64,000 nucleotides of DNA from Enemella evansiae (GTDB taxonomy: Bacteria; Actinomycetota; Actinomycetes; Propionibacteriales; Propionibacteriaceae): NCBI RefSeq assembly GCF_002250705.1, contig NZ_NMVP01000002.1, positions 1 through 64,000 on the forward strand, written 5' to 3'. Position numbers and translations under genes: made by a program. Shown here in pieces: positions 55,110-62,647 of the stretch. The notes beneath the pieces were generated by a model. It was not told the origin of the DNA. It worked only from the letters and a program-made list of their open reading frames with translations, and ran no database searches. Position 1 is the first letter of the stretch. Each line of letters begins with the position of its first letter.

Positions 55110-55907
55110 TCATTCGCTGAGTTGCGGAATCGCGGGGACGGCCTGTTCCGGTCCCATTGCGGAATAGCCACCGTCGGCGGCCCAGTCGGCCCCGGTGACC
55201 ACGGAGGCGGAATCGCTGACCAGGAAGGAAACGACGCGACCGACCTCGATCGGGTCACCGACCCGACCGGTGAGGTGGAAGGGGGCGGCCACCCGGTCGG
55301 TCCTGGCCCGATCGCCACCGGAGAGGGTGTCCATCACCTTCGACCAGGTCCACCCGGGGCTGACCGAGTTGACCCGGATCCCGTCACCGGCCAGGTCCAT
55401 CGCCATCGAGCGGGTGACCTGCACCAGCGTCGCCTTGGTGGCCGGATAGACCCAGCGGCCGGTCTGGGCGACCGAGGAGGAGATCGAGGTGAAGTTGACC
55501 ACCGCGCCGTGGCCGCTGGCGGCGAGCTTCTCCCGCGCGGCGCGGACCAGCTGCACCGCCGAGACGACATTCACATCCAAGGCGCTCAACCAGTCCTGGC
55601 GGCTGGTGTCCGCACCGTCGTCGAGGTAGCTGCAGGCCAGGTTGACCACGATGTCGATCCGGTCCTGGTCGGCGACCAGGTCGGCCAGCGCGGTGTCGTC
55701 GGTGATGTTGACCCGCTCGAATCCGACACCCAGTTCCTCGACCAGCGGCCGGGCCCCCTCGGCGTCGATGTCGACCACGACGACCTCGGCACCGTCGGCG
55801 TGCAGGGCGCGGACCACGCCCTGCCCGACCAGGGTCGCACCCCCGGTCACGAGTGCAGTCCGCCCGGCCAGCGGCTTCTCGGTTGCCTGCTCGGTGGCTG
55901 TCTCCAT
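55110..55907 (-). CDS. short-chain dehydrogenase/reductase
   Basis: A 265-residue SDR. The cofactor motif reads TGGATLVGQGV, where the middle Gly of TGxxxGxG is Leu, and the NNAG motif reads NLACSY, so it is a divergent member. The catalytic Ser region is SISSSV, and YPATK provides Tyr and Lys. It is the first gene of the leftward operon SDR, flavin monooxygenase, desaturase-like oxidase, PaaX, and would oxidise or reduce an alcohol/ketone in that pathway. Confidence 0.87.
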   Translation of the reverse strand: METATEQATEKPLAGRTALVTGGATLVGQGVVRALHADGAEVVVVDIDAEGARPLVEELGVGFERVNITDDTALADLVADQDRIDIVVNLACSYLDDGADTSRQDWLSALDVNVVSAVQLVRAAREKLAASGHGAVVNFTSISSSVAQTGRWVYPATKATLVQVTRSMAMDLAGDGIRVNSVSPGWTWSKVMDTLSGGDRARTDRVAAPFHLTGRVGDPIEVGRVVSFLVSDSASVVTGADWAADGGYSAMGPEQAVPAIPQLSE

Positions 55908-56068
55908 GGCATCGGAACGCTAGGTCGGCCCCGGTGCGGGTGCTATCCGAATTGCGACCGGCACACCGAATCAATGCCGGGATCATGTCGACAGTCTTCA
56001 TAACGACACAGATCCCGCCTAAGGTGTGAGCCACCGCACAACGAACGTGGCCGGGTGAGGAGGGCGAG

Positions 56069-57022
56069 ATGCGCGAAGCCGTGCTGGAACGCCGCACCCT
56101 GCACACCACCGCCGTGGAACGCGCGCGTGAGGAGATCGGTGAGGTCTTCTGCCCGCACCGGTTGCAAGCCGGACCCGACGGGGTGGATGTCCGGTTCAGC
56201 GCCCATCGCAGCGGCGGGGTCGCGGTCGTCGGACTGGACTACGGGCATCGGGTGCGGATCACCCCGGGCCGGCTCGAGGACTTCTATCTGGTGATGGTGC
56301 CACTGGCCGGCCGTGCGCTGATCGACCACGGCACCGACCACTTCGTGTCCACCCCGGCCAATGCGGCGATCCTCTCGCCGACCGAGGCGGTCGACATGCA
56401 CTGGGGTGAGCACAATCCGCAATTGCTGTGCTGGTTGGACCGCGAGGCGGTCGAACAGGAGCTCGCCCTGCTCGCCGACGACGAGCCGGCCGGGCCGTTG
56501 CGATTCCAGGCCCAGCTGCCGGTCGAGGATCCGGCGGTGCGCTCCTGGCTCGGTTCGGTGCGCCGGCTCTGGCAGCAGTTGAGCGACCCGACCGCGCAGC
56601 GCCCGCGGCGCTGGGAGCGTACCGTGCTGACGACGCTGCTGCTGACCCAGCCGCACAACCATTCCGAGCTGATCCGCACCCGGAGCGGCAATGCAGCGAC
56701 CGTGCATCGGGCCACCGCCTGGATGGAGGCCCGGATCGCCGAGACGATCGACCTGCCGCAGGTCGCCGCCGGCATCGGGGTCGGTGTACGCCAACTGCAG
56801 AAGGCATTCCGCGCCGAACTCGACGAGTCACCGGCCGCCTGGTTGAAGCGGCGCCGGCTGGACCTGGCCCGGCAGCGACTGGAGCTGGCCGCGCCCGGTT
56901 CGACCACGGTGACCGCGGTGGCCGGAGAGCTGGCCATCAACCACCTCGGCCGGTTCTCCACCGAATATCGCGAGGCCTTCGGCGAGTCACCGTCGGCGAC
57001 GCTGAACCGGCACGTCGTCTGA
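56069..57022 (+). CDS. AraC family transcription regulator
   Basis: A 317-residue regulator. The N-terminal 180 residues form the AraC_binding_2-type sensor (RITPGRLEDFYLVMVPLAGR). The C-terminal 100 residues form the two helix-turn-helix units (IDLPQVAAGIGVGVRQLQKA and ELAINHLGRFSTEYREAFGE). It lies between the leftward SDR operon and the rightward cyclase gene, so it is the likely activator of both. Confidence 0.9.
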   Translation: MREAVLERRTLHTTAVERAREEIGEVFCPHRLQAGPDGVDVRFSAHRSGGVAVVGLDYGHRVRITPGRLEDFYLVMVPLAGRALIDHGTDHFVSTPANAAILSPTEAVDMHWGEHNPQLLCWLDREAVEQELALLADDEPAGPLRFQAQLPVEDPAVRSWLGSVRRLWQQLSDPTAQRPRRWERTVLTTLLLTQPHNHSELIRTRSGNAATVHRATAWMEARIAETIDLPQVAAGIGVGVRQLQKAFRAELDESPAAWLKRRRLDLARQRLELAAPGSTTVTAVAGELAINHLGRFSTEYREAFGESPSATLNRHVV

Positions 57023-57050
57023 CCCGATCCCAACCAACGAAGGAAAATCG

Positions 57051-57833
57051 ATGAAGATCCTGCAGCAACTGTCCGAGGCCATCGGCAGCGGCCAGATCGA
57101 GGTGATCGACCTGACCTCACCGCTGAACGCCGAGACCCCGATCCTGCAGCTGCCGCCGGAGTTCGGTCAGACCTGGCCCTTCCAGCTGGAACTGATCAGC
57201 GACTGCGACGAACAGGGGCCGGGCTGGTACTGGAACAACTTCCGCACCGGTGAGCACACCGGCACCCACTTCGATGCGCCGAACCATTGGGTGACCGGGC
57301 GGGACAAGGAGGACATCGCCTCGGTCGCCCCGGACAAGCTCCTCCGTCCGGCGGCGGTCATCGACGTCACCGACGAGGTGGCCCAGGACGTCGACTTCAT
57401 GCTGACCGTCGAGCACGTCAAGGCGTGGGAGGCGGAGAACGGGCCACTGCCCGAGGGCGGTTGGCTGATCGTGCGCACCGGTTGGGCGCCGCGCACCTAT
57501 GACCAGGACGAGGCGCTCGGCAACAGCGAGACCGGCCCGCATTCGCCGGGAATGACACCGGAGTGCGCACAGTGGCTGGCCGAGGAGACCCCGATCCAGG
57601 GCATCGGCGTGGAGACCGTCGGCACCGACGGCGGCATCGCGCACTCCTTCGAGCCGGCGTTCCCCTGCCACTCGTTCATGCTCGGCGCCGGGAAATACGG
57701 GATCACCCAGCTGAAGAACGTGGACAAGCTGCCGACCACCGGCGCGATGATCGTGGCCACCCCGCTGCCGATCGTCAACGGCTCCGGCTCCCCGGCCCGG
57801 GTGCTCGCCCTCGTCGAACGCGCAACCAGCTGA
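57051..57833 (+). CDS. cyclase family protein (metal-dependent hydrolase)
   Basis: A 260-residue member of the cyclase/kynurenine-formamidase KynB superfamily. The metal motif HTGTHFDAPNH is at residues 69-79. Such proteins hydrolyse amide or ring bonds, for example in isatin and formylkynurenine breakdown. GAAGGAAAA precedes the ATG. It follows the AraC gene by 28 bases and is probably under the same control. Confidence 0.9.
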   Translation: MKILQQLSEAIGSGQIEVIDLTSPLNAETPILQLPPEFGQTWPFQLELISDCDEQGPGWYWNNFRTGEHTGTHFDAPNHWVTGRDKEDIASVAPDKLLRPAAVIDVTDEVAQDVDFMLTVEHVKAWEAENGPLPEGGWLIVRTGWAPRTYDQDEALGNSETGPHSPGMTPECAQWLAEETPIQGIGVETVGTDGGIAHSFEPAFPCHSFMLGAGKYGITQLKNVDKLPTTGAMIVATPLPIVNGSGSPARVLALVERATS

Positions 57834-57857
57834 CCTTGACCGCCGGGCCGGGGTCAG
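57830..57857. terminator. hairpin containing both convergent stop codons
   Basis: CTGACC (57830-57835) pairs with GGTCAG (57852-57857); the cyclase TGA and the reductase TGA lie in the two arms. Confidence 0.4.
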
Positions 57858-58492
57858 CCCTTCCGGTTCCAGAACTGGTGGATCAGGCCGGTCGGGCTCG
57901 CGACGGCCTCCAGGTCGAACCTGTCCTGCACACCACCGAGGCCGTCCCACAGCGAGGTTCCCTCGCCGAGCACGATCGGCACCGTCACCAGGTGCAGGAA
58001 GTCGACCAGGTCAGCGGCCAGGAACTGCCGGATGGTGCTCGGTCCGCCACCGAGCCGCACGTCCAGCCCGTTCGCCGCATCCTGTGCCCGGGCGAGGATC
58101 TCGGTCGGTGCCCCCTCGACGAAGTGGAAGCTGGTGCCGTTGTCGAAGTGCATCGGCTCCCGCGGGTGATGGGTCATCACGAACACCGGGGTGCCGAACG
58201 GTGGCTCCTCATCCCACCAGCCGCGCCAGCCGTCATCGGGCCAGGGCCCGCTCTGCGGTCCGAACTTGCGCCGGCCCATGATCTCGGCACCGATGCCCTG
58301 GCCCCACAGCGAGGTCAGCGCGCGGTCGAGGGTGATCGGGGCGTCCGCCTTGTCGACGCCATGGATCACCCGGCCGTCGAACCGGGAGAACAGCTGGCCG
58401 GCCTGCCCGATCGGTTCGTCACGGGTGACATGGGTGCCGGCGGCGTAACCGTCGAGGGATACCTGCAGATTGTGTACGCGGGTGCGGGACAT
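57854..58492 (-). CDS. RibD C-terminal/dihydrofolate-reductase-like protein
   Basis: A 212-residue reductase-fold protein. QVSLDGYAAG near the start, IMGRRKFGP, VFVMTHHPREP, LGGGPSTIRQFLAADLVDFL and VPIVLGEGTSLW are the conserved segments. The group includes NADPH-dependent reductases of unknown substrate. TAGCGT lies seven bases before the ATG at 58492, indicating a leaderless transcript. Confidence 0.87.
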   Translation of the reverse strand: MSRTRVHNLQVSLDGYAAGTHVTRDEPIGQAGQLFSRFDGRVIHGVDKADAPITLDRALTSLWGQGIGAEIMGRRKFGPQSGPWPDDGWRGWWDEEPPFGTPVFVMTHHPREPMHFDNGTSFHFVEGAPTEILARAQDAANGLDVRLGGGPSTIRQFLAADLVDFLHLVTVPIVLGEGTSLWDGLGGVQDRFDLEAVASPTGLIHQFWNRKG

Positions 58493-58499
58493 GGCACCG

Positions 58500-58505
58500 A
58501 CGCTA
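58500..58505 (-). promoter_or_regulatory. -10 box of a probable leaderless promoter
   Basis: TAGCGT on the minus strand, seven bases before the ATG at 58492. Confidence 0.5.
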
Positions 58506-58552
58506 GTCACCCGGATGGGTGGGGTCTTCTCCTGTCTTGCGGTCCCCGACCC

Positions 58553-58596
58553 GGGTGGCTTCGTCTCGCTCGTTCCTCGCTCGCTCAGCCAGCGTG
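58553..58596. repeat. family A dispersed repeat, reverse orientation
   Basis: GGTGGCTTCGTCTCGCTCGT then CGCTCGCTCAGCCAGCGTG. Almost identical to 12609-12652 in the opposite direction. The aldolase stop codon (58585-58587) is part of it. Confidence 0.85.
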
Positions 58597-59418
58597 GGGG
58601 CCGATCAGCGTCGAGATCCGGGCGACCTCGGCGCGGATGGCGTCACGCCCGGGGCGCAGGTATTTCCGCGGGTCGCTCAACCGGGGGTTGTCACCGAGCA
58701 CCACCCGCGCCTGCTCGGTGAGCAGCTGGTTCAGCATCGTGCCGATGTTCACCTTGCGGATGCCGTGCCGGACCGCGCTGACCAGGCCGTCGTCGGGCAC
58801 CCCGGAGGATCCGTGCAGCACCAGCGGTACACCGGCACTGGCGGCCAGTTCGGCGATCAGCTCGTCGTCCAGGGCAGCGGTCCGCTCGGCCATCGCATGG
58901 GAGGAACCCACCGCGACGGCCAACGCATCGACACCGGTGTCGGTGACGAAGCGGGCCGCATCATCCGGATCGGTGCGCACGTTCGGGGCGTGCACGCCGT
59001 CCTTGCCACCCACCTCACCGAGCTCGGCCTCCACCCAGCAACCGGCATCGTGACAGCGTTCGACCACCCGGGCGGTGGCGGACACATTGTCGGCGTAGTC
59101 GAGCGCCGAGCCGTCGAACATCACCGAGTCGACACCCAGCTCGAGCCCCTCGGCGATCAGCTCCTCGTCGTCGATGTGGTCCAGATGCACCACCACCGGC
59201 GTCGGGCTCGCCTCGGCCAGCGCCTGGCAGGCGCGGACGATCGGCGCCAGCGAACCGTGGTAGCGGATGGCGTTCTGGGACAACTGCAGCACCACCGGGA
59301 TCCCGGTATCGGCCGCGGCACCGGCGATCGCCTCGGCATGTTCGAGCAGGATCACGTTGTAGGCGCCGACCGCGCCGTTCCCGATCCCCGCCAACACCTC
59401 GCTCATCGTCGTCGTCAC
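58585..59418 (-). CDS. class II fructose/tagatose-bisphosphate aldolase
   Basis: A 277-residue zinc-dependent aldolase of the GatY/KbaY/FbaA type. HLDHIDD, EAELGEVGG, VGSSHAM and LHGSSGVPD hold the metal and phosphate sites. A GTG at 59418 overlaps the PfkB stop by four bases. In this operon the likely substrate is tagatose 1,6-bisphosphate; fructose 1,6-bisphosphate is possible. The C-terminal HAG and stop come from a family A repeat. Confidence 0.9.
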   Translation of the reverse strand: MTTTMSEVLAGIGNGAVGAYNVILLEHAEAIAGAAADTGIPVVLQLSQNAIRYHGSLAPIVRACQALAEASPTPVVVHLDHIDDEELIAEGLELGVDSVMFDGSALDYADNVSATARVVERCHDAGCWVEAELGEVGGKDGVHAPNVRTDPDDAARFVTDTGVDALAVAVGSSHAMAERTAALDDELIAELAASAGVPLVLHGSSGVPDDGLVSAVRHGIRKVNIGTMLNQLLTEQARVVLGDNPRLSDPRKYLRPGRDAIRAEVARISTLIGPHAG

Positions 59419-60389
59419 TGCGTCATCCCTTCTGCAACAGGCAATTCGTCGATCCGGACCAGCGGCAGCCAGCGCTCCCGGGCCGCCAGGTCCAGCTCCC
59501 CGGCGACCGGGGAGAGCACCGCCGCGGCGGAGGTGGCGACCACATCGGCCAGCAGCACCGGCCAGTCCGGTACGCCGCCAGCGCTCCCCTTCGCCAGGCC
59601 GAGCGCCAGGGCGGCCGCGGCCGCATCCCCTGCACCGGTGGCGTTTCCGGCGATCTGCTCCGGCGGCCGGGCGAGCCAGGCACCCTGCGGGGTGCGCAGC
59701 AGCAGGCCCGCCGCACCGAGGGTGACCAGACAGGCCGGGGCCCCTCCGGTGAGCAGGTCCCCGGCCGCATCGGCCAGCGCCGCCGGTTCGGCACCCAGCG
59801 GTCCACGCAGCTGCTCCAGCTCCTCCCGGTTGGGCTTGAGCACCGCACCCGAGCCGACCGCCGCACCCAACGCCTCCCCGGATGTGTCGACCACACAGGG
59901 AATCCCGGCCTCCCGGCAGCGCTCCGCGATCCGGGCCGGCAGCTCGGCCGGGACACCGGGGGCCAGGCTGCCGGACACCACCACGGCGCCGACCCCCTCG
60001 GCCAGCGCGGCCGCCACCTCTTTCAGAACCTGATCGGAGACCTCCTCCGGTGCGGTGACCCTGCTGCCCGGTTCGAGCAGGATGGTCGTGTCTCCCTGGT
60101 CGGGTACCACGGCGATGGTGCGCCGGATCCCCGCCAGCGCCGTCACGGCCCGGGTCCGCAGCCCGAGGTCGGTGAGCCCGTCGGTCAGTTCGTCGCTGCC
60201 CGGGCCACCGACCAGCACCAGCGCCTGGGCCGTCGCACCGAGCGCCTGGGCGACCGTGGCCACGTTGACACCCTTGCCGCCGGCCCGGCCGGTCACCTCG
60301 GCGACCCGGACCGAGCCGCCGGCAACCAGTTCCGGCACCCGGTAGGTGAGGTCGAGGGCGGGATTGAGGGTGACGGTGAGCAGCTCCAT
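59415..60389 (-). CDS. 1-phosphofructokinase/tagatose-6-phosphate kinase family (PfkB)
   Basis: A 324-residue PfkB sugar kinase. LTVTLNPALDLTYRV at the start, GGKGVNVATVAQALG and ATGAGDAAAAALAL with the catalytic Asp are signature segments. GGAGAA precedes the ATG at 60389. In the context of an AgaS-like isomerase and a class II aldolase it probably phosphorylates tagatose 6-phosphate; 1-phosphofructokinase activity is the alternative. Confidence 0.9.
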   Translation of the reverse strand: MELLTVTLNPALDLTYRVPELVAGGSVRVAEVTGRAGGKGVNVATVAQALGATAQALVLVGGPGSDELTDGLTDLGLRTRAVTALAGIRRTIAVVPDQGDTTILLEPGSRVTAPEEVSDQVLKEVAAALAEGVGAVVVSGSLAPGVPAELPARIAERCREAGIPCVVDTSGEALGAAVGSGAVLKPNREELEQLRGPLGAEPAALADAAGDLLTGGAPACLVTLGAAGLLLRTPQGAWLARPPEQIAGNATGAGDAAAAALALGLAKGSAGGVPDWPVLLADVVATSAAAVLSPVAGELDLAARERWLPLVRIDELPVAEGMTQ

Positions 60390-60402
60390 CGTGTTCTCCG
60401 GG

Positions 60403-61362
60403 TCAGCCGCGGGCGGTGCGTGCGGCCAGTCGGGCGGCGTAGTGGGCGGCGCCCTCGTCGGGAGGGTACGCCGGCGTCCGCAGGTCGTAGGCGATCGGAC
60501 TGGCGGCCAGGGCCGCGGCGAATTCGTCGAAAAGCCTTGTCGCGTTGAACATCCCACCGGAATAGGACACCGGCACCTGGTCGCCGGCAGGCCAGTCGAG
60601 CCGCGCGGCGATCGCATCGGCGAGCCGGGCGAGTTCCTGGGCCGCCGCCTGCAGGATCTGGGCGGCGACCGGGTCACCGGCCTCGGCCGCGGCGACGACC
60701 GTGACACTCAGTGCGGCGATCCGGGCCCGCTCCTCGCCCCACTGGTTCAGCACCACATCGACCACATCGAAGTCGTCGTCGATGCCCAGCTCGGCGGCGA
60801 CTCGTTCGTGCAGCGGCCCGCGCGGCAACCGGCCGTCGCTCATCCGGGTGAACGCGTTCAATCCCTGCCGCGCGACCCAGTAACCGGATCCCTCATCGCC
60901 GAGCAGCTCACCCCAGCCACCGGCCCGGGCGTCCTGGCCGGCGTACTGGCCGTAGGAGATCGAACCGGTGCCCGAGACCACGTGGACGCCGTCGGCGCCG
61001 CCCAGCGAACCCGCCCAGCCACAGACCACATCGTTGCCACAGGCGTACCGGTCATGGCCGAGCACCCGTCCCGGAATCGCTTCCAGCACAGCGATCGCGT
61101 CGCGCACCTCGCCGAGCGCGGGGATGCCGATGAAGGCGTGGGCGATGTCACCGGGTTCGATCCCGGCCACCGAGCAGACCTCGCCGATGCCGAGCCGCAG
61201 GGCCGGTTCCACGACGTGCATGCCGCGGGTCAGGTAGTGGATGCTCTCGCCGCGGAAGTGGGCGATCGGGACTCCGTCGGAGATCAGGCAGTAGGCGGTC
61301 TTGGTGCCGCCGCCGTCGACGCCGAGATAGACCTCACCCGCGCTCGCACCCGCAGCAACCAT
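60403..61362 (-). CDS. BadF/NagK-type sugar kinase
   Basis: A 319-residue ASKHA-fold kinase of the BadF/BadG/BcrA/BcrD group. YLGVDGGGTKTAYCLISDG is phosphate motif 1, VSGTGSISYG phosphate motif 2 and VSYSGGMFNATRLF the adenosine region. Close relatives phosphorylate N-acetylglucosamine or related amino sugars. The start overlaps the SIS gene stop by one base (TGATG), and the PfkB gene starts 13 bases beyond its stop. Confidence 0.88.
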   Translation of the reverse strand: MVAAGASAGEVYLGVDGGGTKTAYCLISDGVPIAHFRGESIHYLTRGMHVVEPALRLGIGEVCSVAGIEPGDIAHAFIGIPALGEVRDAIAVLEAIPGRVLGHDRYACGNDVVCGWAGSLGGADGVHVVSGTGSISYGQYAGQDARAGGWGELLGDEGSGYWVARQGLNAFTRMSDGRLPRGPLHERVAAELGIDDDFDVVDVVLNQWGEERARIAALSVTVVAAAEAGDPVAAQILQAAAQELARLADAIAARLDWPAGDQVPVSYSGGMFNATRLFDEFAAALAASPIAYDLRTPAYPPDEGAAHYAARLAARTARG

Positions 61363-62522
61363 CAGCGCGCCTCTGGCAGGTCGTGGATCCGCACGCCCTG
61401 CACGACCCGGTTCACTTCCCCACTGGGGAAGGGATTGTCGGGGGTCTTCCCACCGGCCAGCGAGGCGCCGAGGGCGAAGGCCTGGGCGTTGATCAACGCG
61501 GCCAGCGCCCACACCGCATCCGGCTGCGCCTCGGCACCCCGGAGCTGCCAGCGCTGCGCACCGGCGAACGCGTCGTCGGCCAGCGGCTGCGCCGACACCA
61601 CGACGACCCGGTCGGCGCCCAGCCGGGCGATCAGCTCGGTGGCGATGTCCTCGTCGTAGGGGCGGGTCACCGGATCGGACGACAGCTGCACCACCGCGAC
61701 CGACCGGTCGGTGAGCATCGCCTTCGGCCCGTGCCGGAATCCCATCGAGGAGTCCGCCACCGCCATCAGGTCACCGGCGGTCAGCTCCAGGCACTTGAGC
61801 GCGGTCTCCCGGGAGAGCCCCTTGAGCGATCCCGAACCGAGCGCGACCAGCCGGTCCGGTTGCCGGCTCAGCAACGCCTCGGCATTGGCGTACGCCCCAG
61901 CGAGCACGTCCTCGGCGGTGCGGGCGAGCCCGTCGACGTCGACCGGTACACCGAAGGCCAGCAGGGTCGCCAGCGCCATCGAGGTGAACGAGGAGGTCAT
62001 CGCGAAACCGCGGTCGTTGGTCTCCGGCGGCAGCAGCACCACCCGGTCGTTCGACCGGGCCCCCAGCTCGCGGGCCAGCTGACCCTCGGCATTGCAGGTC
62101 ACCACCAGGTGCCGCACCTCGGACAGCAGGGCATCGGCGAGCCGGACCGCGGCCACCGACTCCGGGCTGTCGCCGCTGCGGGCGAAGGAGACCAGCACCG
62201 TCGGCCGCGGGTCGTCGCCGAACAGGGCCGGGGTGGCCACCAGATCGGTACTGTGCAGCACCTCGACGGGGCGGCCCAGCCGGCGGGCCAGTTCGGGGGC
62301 GATCACCTCGCCGGCGAAGGCCGATGAGCCCGCGCCGGTGAGGATCAGCCGGTGGGCCGGATCGGCGGCGGCCGCCAGGATCGGGCCCAGTTCCCCGGCG
62401 GTACCGGTGACGATCTCCGCCACCCGTCGCCACAGGGTGGGCTGTTGGGCGATCTCGGCTCCGGTGGCGGTGGATGCGACGGCGGTGGGATCGATTGCTG
62501 TGGATGACCTCTCGGCGGCCAC
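61362..62522 (-). CDS. SIS-domain sugar isomerase/deaminase, AgaS-like
   Basis: A 386-residue protein with two SIS domains. ILTGAGSSAFAGEV and LVSFARSGDSPESVAA form the first sugar-phosphate site; LVALGSGSLKGLSRETALKC opens the second. The size and arrangement match AgaS, which acts on galactosamine 6-phosphate or related sugars. I chose the GTG at 62522, four bases after GGAGG; an ATG at 62564 would add 14 residues. First gene of a four-gene operon. No sugar transporter gene is seen in the operon. Confidence 0.87.
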   Translation of the reverse strand: MAAERSSTAIDPTAVASTATGAEIAQQPTLWRRVAEIVTGTAGELGPILAAAADPAHRLILTGAGSSAFAGEVIAPELARRLGRPVEVLHSTDLVATPALFGDDPRPTVLVSFARSGDSPESVAAVRLADALLSEVRHLVVTCNAEGQLARELGARSNDRVVLLPPETNDRGFAMTSSFTSMALATLLAFGVPVDVDGLARTAEDVLAGAYANAEALLSRQPDRLVALGSGSLKGLSRETALKCLELTAGDLMAVADSSMGFRHGPKAMLTDRSVAVVQLSSDPVTRPYDEDIATELIARLGADRVVVVSAQPLADDAFAGAQRWQLRGAEAQPDAVWALAALINAQAFALGASLAGGKTPDNPFPSGEVNRVVQGVRIHDLPEAR

Positions 62523-62647
62523 TGTGCCTCCTGGACCAGGTTGGGAACGGCCACGCCGCAGCATAGCGGCGTACCTCCGCGGCTCGATCGCGGACCGACA
62601 CCGGCGTGGGTTTGTCAGTGGTGGGGGCCTGCGGCCACCCTAGGCAC

